32,536 nucleotides of DNA from Bacteroidales bacterium (GTDB lineage Bacteria > Bacteroidota > Bacteroidia > Bacteroidales > UBA12170), in the NCBI GenBank assembly GCA_021157585.1, contig JAGGWH010000139.1:1-32536 (forward strand). Direction: 5' to 3'. Below are positions 24,594 to 31,325 of the stretch, piece after piece; within the stretch, counting starts at the first letter, position 1; the number at the start of each line of letters is the position of its first letter. The position numbers were made by a program, and so were the translations under genes. A model generated the notes under the pieces. The model worked only from the letters and a program-made list of their open reading frames with translations, made no database searches and was not told the origin of the DNA.

Positions 24594-25970
24594 TTACTTT
24601 TTAATATTTGGTAATTCCAAACCGTAACCTTTTTTCTTGTCATCTGCTTTTAACATAAAAGCAACTAATACTGCTAATATTCCAAACGCCGTAAATATCA
24701 GCATAGGAACAGTATAATTGTACGATATATTTTCACCCGCTGCTTTAGCAGCAGACACTCCGGGATTTGTCTTATCTAAAACAATACCTATAAGCAATGG
24801 TACACCCATTAAACCCCAATTCTGAATCCAAAAAATTAATGAAAATGCAGTACCCAATTGTTTTTCAGGAATAATTTTAGCAACCGAAGGCCACATTGCT
24901 GAAGGAACTAAGGATAAAGCAACACCTAATAAGATAACTAATACAACAGCAACCATCCAATGATTAAATACAGGCAAGGAGAATATACCGTGAATAATCA
25001 CAAGCATAGTAGCTCCAATAATCATTATAGTGGCTCCTTTACCTTTTTTATCATAAATACCACCAAAAAGAGGAGTTAAAAATAATGTTCCCAAGGGTAA
25101 TAAGCTAGGGATTAGTCCTGCTAATTCTTGACTAACATGATATTTATTTACCATTAAATCGGCGGCATATTTTAGGAATGGAAAGACTGATGAATAAAAT
25201 AAAACACAAAGAAGTGCAATAAGCCAAAAGCCTTTGTTCTTTACAATTAGCAATATATCACTAAACTTAAATGGATCATCAACAACAACTTCACCTTCTA
25301 CTACTTCCGAAGCATCTAATTTTTTATCCATAAAAGTATAAAAGATAAATGCGATAAAGCCTGCGACTAATAAAACAAGAGCAAAAGCAATTGGAGCGGA
25401 AATTGAATCGTTGAAATAAGTAGCAATAGGAACGGGAGCAGCCATAGCCAATAATGTTCCTAATCTGGCAACAGCCATTTGCATGCCCATAGCCAAAGCC
25501 ATTTCGTAGCCTTTAAACCACTTTACAATAATTTTTGAAACCGTAATTCCCGCAACTTCTACACCAACGCCAAAAATAGCAAATCCAATAGAAGCTATAA
25601 CCACTTGAGATTTCCAACCAAAAATCATTGCGTCAGGTGCAAAAGTAGTCGAAATAGCATAATATTTTATACTCGCTCCAAGAACCATAACTCCAGAAGC
25701 CATAACTCCGGTAAATCTAACACCCATCTTATCAAGAATAATACCTCCCAAAATAAGCATTATGAAAAATACATTTAACCAACCATAAGCACTAGTAAAA
25801 ACGCCATAATCGGTACTCGTCCACTTTAGTTGAGATTCCAACATAGGCTTAAGAGGAGACATAATATCAGTCAACATATAACCTGCAAACATGGTAATGG
25901 AGATAATCCCCAAAGCAGTCCACCGGGCAACCTTTGAGTCTCTTAATGATTGTTTAATTACTTCTGTCAT
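24594..25970 (-). CDS. Major facilitator superfamily transporter
   Basis: A 458-residue inner-membrane protein with about twelve hydrophobic helices and a central soluble loop (about 215-235, acidic). The MFS motif A between helices 2 and 3 reads GGIILDKMGVRFTG, and its counterpart in the second half is GGIYDKKGKG. The STDYGVFTSAYGWLNVFF segment precedes the first of these. The substrate is not evident. By eye it has some similarity to MFSD1-like carriers, which move dipeptides in animals, and a dipeptidase is encoded nearby, but this is weak inference. The ATG at 25970 follows an AT-rich leader with no clear -7 box. A strong terminator follows. Confidence 0.85.
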   Translation of the reverse strand: MTEVIKQSLRDSKVARWTALGIISITMFAGYMLTDIMSPLKPMLESQLKWTSTDYGVFTSAYGWLNVFFIMLILGGIILDKMGVRFTGVMASGVMVLGASIKYYAISTTFAPDAMIFGWKSQVVIASIGFAIFGVGVEVAGITVSKIIVKWFKGYEMALAMGMQMAVARLGTLLAMAAPVPIATYFNDSISAPIAFALVLLVAGFIAFIFYTFMDKKLDASEVVEGEVVVDDPFKFSDILLIVKNKGFWLIALLCVLFYSSVFPFLKYAADLMVNKYHVSQELAGLIPSLLPLGTLFLTPLFGGIYDKKGKGATIMIIGATMLVIIHGIFSLPVFNHWMVAVVLVILLGVALSLVPSAMWPSVAKIIPEKQLGTAFSLIFWIQNWGLMGVPLLIGIVLDKTNPGVSAAKAAGENISYNYTVPMLIFTAFGILAVLVAFMLKADDKKKGYGLELPNIKK

Positions 25971-26092
25971 ATTCTATTTTTTTTATAATTTTCAAGCGGC
26001 TAATGTAGTAATTTTTTGTGGATGCAGGCGCATTCAATAAATTTGAAACAAACAAATAACAAGATTATTTTGACATATATTATCTGTATCTA

Positions 26093-26725
26093 TCAATATA
26101 AATGAATTACCTTTTTTGTTTCAAAAAACTCTTCATCAAAGATTTGCGAAAGTTCAAAAATCTTGTATTTCTTATTGGTATGTGCTATTTCTTCTAAAAC
26201 ATCTCCTCCTTTAATATAAAGTATTCCATTACGGAGCTTGTTTTTTTGCTTTTTAGAAATATTATGTTCTACCCAAGGAAGAAAATCGGGTAAATTGGTA
26301 ACGGCACGACTAACAATAAAATCAAAACGAATCTTTTTTACATTCTCAGCTCGTTTTTGCTCTGCTCTTACATTTTTTAGTCCAAGCTGATTAATTACAT
26401 CTTGTACAACTTTTATCTTTTTACCAATGGTATCTATCAAATAGAAATTAGTTTCTGGAAACAAAATGGCTAAGGGGATTCCGGGAAATCCACCACCGGT
26501 TCCAACATCCATAATTGTAGTGCCGGGAACAAATTTTATAACTTTCGCTATTGACAAAGAATGTAAAAAATGGCGTTCAACCAAATTATCCATATCGTTA
26601 CGACTAATCAGATTAATTTTTGAATTCCAATCCAAATAAAGCTCTTTTGCTTTCTTAAACTGATTTAGTTGTAGCGGACTTAAATTGGGGAAATATTTTG
26701 TTATAAGCTCAATGGAGTTTTGCAT
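26093..26725 (-). CDS. rsmG: 16S rRNA (guanine527-N7)-methyltransferase RsmG
   Basis: A 210-residue SAM-dependent enzyme (GidB) that methylates N7 of G527 in the 530 loop of 16S rRNA; loss gives low-level streptomycin resistance in other bacteria. The family blocks are present: NLISRNDMDNLVERHFLHSL, then the SAM-binding IMDVGTGGGFPGIPLAILFP, then NVRAEQKRAE and FDFIVSRAVTNLPDFLPW. I start it at the ATG at 26725. An in-frame upstream ATG at 26776 would add 17 residues, but it lies upstream of the promoter and within repeat DNA. The mRNA is predicted to be leaderless. Confidence 0.93.
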   Translation of the reverse strand: MQNSIELITKYFPNLSPLQLNQFKKAKELYLDWNSKINLISRNDMDNLVERHFLHSLSIAKVIKFVPGTTIMDVGTGGGFPGIPLAILFPETNFYLIDTIGKKIKVVQDVINQLGLKNVRAEQKRAENVKKIRFDFIVSRAVTNLPDFLPWVEHNISKKQKNKLRNGILYIKGGDVLEEIAHTNKKYKIFELSQIFDEEFFETKKVIHLY

Positions 26726-26729
26726 TTGG

Positions 26730-26737
26730 CAAAGATA
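26730..26737 (-). promoter_or_regulatory. rsmG -7 box, start codon at about +1
   Basis: The minus strand reads TATCTTTG then CCAA then the ATG at 26725. The match to TAnnTTTG is exact and identical to the tRNA-Leu -7 box. The four-base gap to ATG implies a leaderless transcript. A -33 TTTG is not evident. Confidence 0.6.
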
Positions 26738-26750
26738 AAAAAAGAAAGTG

Positions 26751-26826
26751 AAAAGATGCTTCTCTTCGTTCAGCATGACGGCTGTGTTCTCGCCTCCTTT
26801 TCTCCCTTTCCCCTCGTCTCCCTTTC
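26751..26826 (+). repeat. Direct repeat R1, copy 1
   Basis: About 76 bases that recur at 27419-27494 with only two differences. It begins AAAAGATGCTTCTCTTCG, contains TTCAGCATGACGGCTGTG, and ends in a C-rich pyrimidine tract. On the other strand it contains GTCATGCTGAACGAAG followed by GAAGCATCT, which resembles short intergenic repeats common in bacterial genomes (from memory). Confidence 0.85.
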
Positions 26827-26842
26827 TCCCTCTCTCCTTTTA

Positions 26843-26867
26843 TATCAAGACGAAAGAACAGACTATT
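26843..26867 (+). repeat. Repeat motif R2, copy 1
   Basis: The segment TATCAAGACGAAAGAACAGA and the next few bases recur at 27361-27385 with one change (C to T). In copy 1 R2 follows R1; in copy 2 R2 precedes R1, so the order is rearranged. Confidence 0.7.
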
Positions 26868-27237
26868 CCTCTTCTTCATTTTGCCATGACGCAAAACGAA
26901 GCAAAAAGTCTAGGACAATCGATGGCTTTCCAGCCTCTGCCGTAATGATGATTTTTTAACGCCATTCTTGGTAAAATAATTGACTAAAGTAGTTCAGAGT
27001 TTTTCGCTTTATTTAAAATTCAGTTTTTTATTTCCAAACGTATTCAATGTCATTATTTTAAAACGCAAGCGGTATGGCGAAAAATCAATCATTCCGTCAT
27101 TCACCGCTCCCGCCGGCCTCCACGATTGTCCAAGCCACCCACATAACTATCGGTTCAATACTCTCAACTACTCACCATCATTTTATTTTCTATCCTTTTT
27201 TTATCAAATCGAAAGAGGCAGGAGAAGCTTAGAGAAA

Positions 27238-27273
27238 CGGTGAAGTTTACAGCTTGCCTGTAAAATCACACCG
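27238..27273. repeat. 36-base hairpin inside the repeat island
   Basis: Outer arms CGGTGA (27238-27243) and TCACACCG (27266-27273, two extra bases) flank a perfect inner stem TTTACAG (27246-27252) with CTGTAAA (27258-27264) around a 5-base loop. There is no T run, so it is not a standard terminator. Confidence 0.6.
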
Positions 27274-27328
27274 CTGAACTTAGCTTATCCAACGAAGTCG
27301 TTGCAGATAAAAAACAGCCTTGATCCTT

Positions 27329-27350
27329 CCTGCATGCCTTGGCAGACAGG
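27329..27350. repeat. 22-bp imperfect palindrome
   Basis: CCTGCATGCC (27329-27338) and GGCAGACAGG (27341-27350) form 10-base arms with two mismatches around TT. It has the form of short CCTGCCNGCC-like palindromes that occur as dispersed intergenic repeats; the match is by eye. Confidence 0.6.
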
Positions 27351-27360
27351 TATTTCTTTC

Positions 27361-27385
27361 GTATCAAGACGAAAGAATAGACTAT
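27361..27385 (+). repeat. Repeat motif R2, copy 2
   Basis: Second copy of the motif at 26843-26867 (TATCAAGACGAAAGAATAGA and following bases), 35 bases before the second copy of R1. A weaker relative (TATCAAATCGAAAGAG) lies at about 27202-27217. Confidence 0.7.
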
Positions 27386-27418
27386 TCATCCTCTTTCTTA
27401 TTTTATCACCAAAAACAA

Positions 27419-27494
27419 AAAAGATGCTTCTCTTCGTTCAGCATGACGGCTGTGTTCTTGCCTCCTTTTCTCCCTTTCCCCTCGTCTCCTTTTC
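27419..27494 (+). repeat. Direct repeat R1, copy 2
   Basis: Second copy of the 76-base repeat at 26751-26826, offset by 668 bases. The similarity ends within the pyrimidine tract, after which the two copies diverge. Confidence 0.85.
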
Positions 27495-27645
27495 CCTACT
27501 CAACCTCAACCTCAACCCTTGTCCGTCCCCTGACGGATCAACCTTATCACTTCCACATTATCAACATCCTCACATTAATATCTTTCTTCTTTCAGAGCAA
27601 TTACAACTTATATATTGCCTTATTTTGTATTATAAGATTGATATT

Positions 27646-28599
27646 ATGCAAAAATCCTTAAGCTTTTTTTTCGCCTTATTACTCTCGGTATCGGCTTTAG
27701 CGCAAACAGACCGTGAAGCTTATATAAAAAAATATAAAGCTACCGCAGTTAAAAAAATGAAAGAACATGGCATTCCGGCAAGTATAACATTGGCACAAGG
27801 AATTTTGGAGTCAGGTGCAGGAAAAAGCAGTCTTGCCATTAAAGCCAATAATCATTTCGGAATAAAGTGCCATAAAGACTGGAAAGGCAAAACATTTATT
27901 ATGGACGATGATAAAAAAAACGAGTGTTTTAGGAAATATAAATCTGCCGACCAAAGTTTTGAAGATCACTCTAAGTTTTTAACTACTCGTGACCGTTATG
28001 CTTTTTTGTTTGAATATAAAATAACCGACTACAAAAAGTGGGCACGCGGTTTAAAAAAGGCCGGTTATGCCACCAACCCCAAATATGCACAAATGCTTAT
28101 TAAAGTCATTGAAGAAAATAATCTCAGTCGCTTTGACAAAGTCAAAAATTACAAAGATTTAGTAGACGAAGAAGCAAGTGTCGCAGTATCTAAAACAGAT
28201 TCTAAATACCCCGAATATTTAGATAAATCAACAGAAGATTTCCATCCCATATCCATATCTTCTACAAATAGAATTATTTATGAAACTAATGGCGTTCAAT
28301 ATGTTTTGGCTCTACAACAAGACAGCTGGAAAGTAATAGCCGAAGAGTTTGGTTTTTATACTAAACAAATACTCGACTTTAATTCCGCTAACAAAAAAAC
28401 ACCTCTAAATCCCGGCGATCGCGTTTATATTGAAAAGAAAAATAAAAAAGCTGATGTTTTATATCACATCGTTCAAGAAGGTGAAACTTTACAAGGTATT
28501 AGTCAGAAATATGCCGTTAGAACAAAATTCATCAAGAAGCTAAATAAAATAAAACGAAACGAAGATTTAATTGCAGGACAACGATTAAAACTGAGATAG
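27646..28599 (+). CDS. Secreted GH73 N-acetylglucosaminidase with LysM domains
   Basis: A 317-residue exported peptidoglycan hydrolase. A signal peptide (about 1-20, ending SALAQ) is followed by a glucosaminidase domain (about 22-165) with the catalytic-type Glu55 in QGILESGAGKS and the NNHFGIKC block of GH73 enzymes. After a linker come a degenerate LysM-like region (about 209-262, SWKVIAEEFGFYTKQI, NPGDRVYI) and a clear LysM at about 272-317 (YHIVQEGETLQGISQKY), which bind glycan. It probably remodels the cell wall during growth or division. The frame is open back to 27301, but that extension is encoded by repeat DNA and precedes the signal peptide, so the ATG at 27646 is the likely start. 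Confidence 0.92.
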   Translation: MQKSLSFFFALLLSVSALAQTDREAYIKKYKATAVKKMKEHGIPASITLAQGILESGAGKSSLAIKANNHFGIKCHKDWKGKTFIMDDDKKNECFRKYKSADQSFEDHSKFLTTRDRYAFLFEYKITDYKKWARGLKKAGYATNPKYAQMLIKVIEENNLSRFDKVKNYKDLVDEEASVAVSKTDSKYPEYLDKSTEDFHPISISSTNRIIYETNGVQYVLALQQDSWKVIAEEFGFYTKQILDFNSANKKTPLNPGDRVYIEKKNKKADVLYHIVQEGETLQGISQKYAVRTKFIKKLNKIKRNEDLIAGQRLKLR

Positions 28600-28661
28600 A
28601 CTGCAATAATATTCTAAAAAATTACCAAAATAGTCCTTATTCCCACACACTTTCCATTTAT

Positions 28662-28676
28662 TGGAATAATATTCCA
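28662..28676. promoter_or_regulatory. 15-bp palindrome upstream of T9SS cargo gene
   Basis: TGGAATAATATTCCA is a perfect odd-length palindrome about 30 bases upstream of the -33 region of the next promoter. A partial copy (CAATAATATTC) lies at about 28605-28615. It could be a regulator-binding site; no regulator is known. Confidence 0.35.
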
Positions 28677-28706
28677 TTATATACATCACATTTAGTAAGG
28701 AATTAT

Positions 28707-28738
28707 ATTGACTAATCCTAAATATGGACATACTTTTG
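28707..28738 (+). promoter_or_regulatory. Promoter of the lamin-tail T9SS protein gene
   Basis: The -7 box TACTTTTG (28731-28738) is an exact match and ATTG (28707-28710, one mismatch to TTTG) lies 20 bases upstream. The leader would be about 125 bases to the ATG at 28868, the longest predicted in the window. Confidence 0.6.
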
Positions 28739-28867
28739 TAGTCAGCTTGGAGATTTGCATTTAAAACTAAAGCATAGTAAGCACAATAGCAAGCTCCGAA
28801 CTTGGAAAAAAGGATTAAATATTACGGTTGTTTAACCACATTAAACCGTAAGCAAAAACATAAAAAG

Positions 28868-31030
28868 ATGAAGAACTCAATCAATATTATTTGGAGAGAT
28901 ACCATCAAATCCTTTGGTCTCAGTCTAAGCTTAATCATTCTACTGATTACCACCCCCTCTTTCGGACAAACAGTAAATAATTTTAAATCTTCTTCTCCAA
29001 ATGGCGAAAACATCATCATATCGATGATGGAAAATACCATTCCTAGAAAAAACAGTTATATTCAGATTTATAACGCTGATGTTAATATAATAAATCTGGA
29101 AAACTGGAGTCTAATTGCTATTGCTAACGGAAATGAAGTTTGCACTTGGAGCTTAAGCGGAACTATTAAACCCGGAGAAAGCAAAACAGCCGGAAGTAAT
29201 AGAAATAGGAATTTTAGTCCCGACTTTACTAATTCTTCGTGGAAGAATGGTAACAACAAATGGGATGGTAAAGACGATGGTGCTAAACTCTACTATAACA
29301 GTAATTTAATTGACAATGCCTACAGCACTACAAACTGGAGTGACGGCGTTTTACTAAGAAATGAAGATATCGGAAATGCAAACACAAACTTTACCGAATC
29401 GGAATGGAGTACTTATTCCACTTCTTTTGACGAAACATCTCACAACTGCCGATTACCAATTATTGATATTGGACCGGGATTATGGAGTGAGCTAACTACC
29501 GACTTTGCAAAAGGAGCAAGTTATAATATTAAAGGAGATGTAGAAGTAGATATTGCCAATCCTGCCGAATGTTATTCTATCTATATTCAAAAAGATAATA
29601 CGCTATCCGTAAGACCATTAGCAGCACTAACCATAAATAAAAACTTAAATAATTATGCCGGCAATGCAGCATTTACCATAAAAGCTAATAGCAGCGGAAG
29701 CGGATCGGTAATAATTTACGGCATTAGCGACAACGGCACTATGGAACAATATTTTGACGATATTAAACTACAAAATTGGAAATTTATTTCCTCTCCGGTC
29801 AGAAATGCCAAATCGGCCATATACGAGAACGATTACCTGATGTATTATTACGAACCTCAAATGCGCTATGTAAGCATCACTCCTTCCAATGTTAGTTTAA
29901 AAGTTGGCAGAGGATATGCGGTAAAAAAATCTCAAGATAGTATAGAAAAATACGAAGGAATATTCAATAGCGGAGAAGTTAAAATACCAACGCTAACCAA
30001 CACTCTCGGCGTCCCTTATTCAACAGACGGATATAGCGGCTGGAATCTGATAGGAAACCCTTATACATCTTCTATCGACTGGGACAAAGTTGAGCTTCCT
30101 TCCAAAGTAAACGGACAAGTGAGTGTTTGGGTAATGCATACCGAAAACGGCGAAACAGTTTACGACTGGAAAGTGTGGGTAAAGAGCTTTTGGAGCATAT
30201 TTGGTTTTGGTGATCCCGAAGCTCATTATATAGCTCCGGGCGAGGGCTTCTTTGTATTCTCAAACGACATGGAAAATATAAGTTTCGACAGCTCCGTTCA
30301 GCTTCATCATTTTACCGAAAACAACACCAAAAATGTTCCCACTCCCGTACTAAACGAAGCTATGGAAATTAAAGCAAGCGGAAATAATTTTAGCAGCAGT
30401 TTTTATCTCAGATTCTTAGACGACGCCAAATTCGATTTCGACCCTCAATTAGATGCTTTTAAAAGACTTAGCGAATCAAAAAAATTACCTCAGATTTATA
30501 ATAAACTGGAAGAGACAATTTTAGCCGCAAACAGCATTCCTCATCCTGCCGAAGATGATATTCTTCACTTAGCCTTTACTTGCGGAACAGAAGGAGCCTA
30601 TAAATTAGATTTTATTGGAATAGACGGATTTGATTACGAACAAAATTTTTACCTAAAAGACAATATTAGTGGAGAGATTACAAACCTTCGACAAGAACAA
30701 ACTATAGAGTTTAACTATAAATTTAGCGACCCCGAAAATCGATTCGACCTTTTATTTGGCTTAGTAAGCGGAACCAACGATTTAGAGAAAGATAAATTTG
30801 GAACCAATATCTATCAATCTGCCGGAAATATTTATATAAAAACCAACTATCCGCAAAAACAAAATCTTAAAGTTGAAATAAAAAATTTATTAGGACAAAG
30901 CGTTTATTCCTCCAAAACTATTAACGATTTTACAAACGGCAAAGATCTAAATCTACCAAATGCCACTTACCTTGTTAGTATTATTGATAAAGACTACTAT
31001 CTGACTAAAAAAGTGGCTGTTTACAAATAA
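28868..31030 (+). CDS. Secreted lamin-tail-like protein with T9SS sorting domain
   Basis: A 720-residue exported protein. The signal peptide covers about 1-34 (core SLSLIILLITT, cut near SFGQ). Residues of about 45-175 resemble a lamin tail domain (IINLENWSLIAI, then LSGTIKPGES and DDGAKLYYNS). The middle carries segments common in Bacteroidota surface proteins (LQNWKFISSPV, GWNLIGNPYTSSIDWD). The last 75 or so residues are a T9SS type A sorting domain (VEIKNLLGQSVYSS, LPNATYLVSI, then TKKVAVYK), so it should be exported and anchored or released by type IX secretion. No enzymatic motif is visible. I use the ATG at 28868; an in-frame TTG at 28802 precedes the signal peptide. Confidence 0.85.
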   Translation: MKNSINIIWRDTIKSFGLSLSLIILLITTPSFGQTVNNFKSSSPNGENIIISMMENTIPRKNSYIQIYNADVNIINLENWSLIAIANGNEVCTWSLSGTIKPGESKTAGSNRNRNFSPDFTNSSWKNGNNKWDGKDDGAKLYYNSNLIDNAYSTTNWSDGVLLRNEDIGNANTNFTESEWSTYSTSFDETSHNCRLPIIDIGPGLWSELTTDFAKGASYNIKGDVEVDIANPAECYSIYIQKDNTLSVRPLAALTINKNLNNYAGNAAFTIKANSSGSGSVIIYGISDNGTMEQYFDDIKLQNWKFISSPVRNAKSAIYENDYLMYYYEPQMRYVSITPSNVSLKVGRGYAVKKSQDSIEKYEGIFNSGEVKIPTLTNTLGVPYSTDGYSGWNLIGNPYTSSIDWDKVELPSKVNGQVSVWVMHTENGETVYDWKVWVKSFWSIFGFGDPEAHYIAPGEGFFVFSNDMENISFDSSVQLHHFTENNTKNVPTPVLNEAMEIKASGNNFSSSFYLRFLDDAKFDFDPQLDAFKRLSESKKLPQIYNKLEETILAANSIPHPAEDDILHLAFTCGTEGAYKLDFIGIDGFDYEQNFYLKDNISGEITNLRQEQTIEFNYKFSDPENRFDLLFGLVSGTNDLEKDKFGTNIYQSAGNIYIKTNYPQKQNLKVEIKNLLGQSVYSSKTINDFTNGKDLNLPNATYLVSIIDKDYYLTKKVAVYK

Positions 31031-31094
31031 AGTCGGAGTGCGATTTAATTTTCTATATTTTTAGTCGAAGGCGACTTTAAGTCGCGCCCCGACT
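31031..31094. repeat. Nested palindromic element (GTCG-rich)
   Basis: Outer arms of 18 bases (31031-31048 and 31077-31094) pair along their whole length with a few G-U pairs. Inside the loop is a second hairpin, AGTCG (31063-31067) with CGACT (31072-31076) around AAGG. An A run follows on plus. It begins directly after the stop at 31030, so it may also end that transcript, but its size and GTCG repeats suggest a REP-like element. Confidence 0.65.
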
Positions 31095-31266
31095 AATAAA
31101 AAAAGGTTGTTTATAAATAGGTATTATTGTGCATAAATAGTTTAAAACCTATGAAGTTACTCTAAGATTTGATTGTAAATTTGTAACTGAAGAATTCTGT
31201 TTATAAGACTCCGATATTTGCGGACTCTTAACATGTACTAACCTGATAAACAATCTATTATAGCAA

Positions 31267-31274
31267 TAGTTTTG
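31267..31274 (+). promoter_or_regulatory. Candidate -7 box of the last gene
   Basis: TAGTTTTG matches TAnnTTTG exactly and would give a leader of about 48 bases to the ATG at 31326. No -33 TTTG is at the usual spacing. A second -7 match (TAAATTTG) lies at 31176-31183. Confidence 0.4.
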
Positions 31275-31325
31275 TTCTCGGGTTTTATTGTTTTAAATAG
31301 AACTTGAACATTAAAAATATATGCG

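Larger units (their letters stand above)
26726..27645. other. 920-bp gene-free, repeat-rich island
   Basis: The spacer between divergent rsmG and the glucosaminidase gene. Open frames here (on plus at 26720-26959, 26980-27243 and the long N-terminal extension from 27301) are low-complexity and repeat-derived, and I do not accept them as genes. Base composition shifts to C-rich pyrimidine tracts and short GC-rich patches, unlike the AT-rich flanks. It contains two copies of a 76-bp direct repeat, a second shared motif, a hairpin and a 22-bp palindrome, each listed separately. It looks like an accumulation of dispersed repeats. Confidence 0.65.

Noticed and set aside
26720-27243. Several short open frames on both strands in the repeat island
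   Set aside because: Low-complexity translations of pyrimidine tracts and repeats, overlapping one another; no start signal or conserved motif.
27301-27645. A 115-codon N-terminal extension in frame with the glucosaminidase gene
   Set aside because: It lies in repeat DNA (including R1 copy 2), has no domain, and would bury the clear signal peptide that starts at 27646.
27905-27922. A8 run in the glucosaminidase gene as a programmed slippage site
   Set aside because: It is inside the catalytic domain, so slippage would give a useless fragment. Kept only as evidence that A8 runs also occur by chance.
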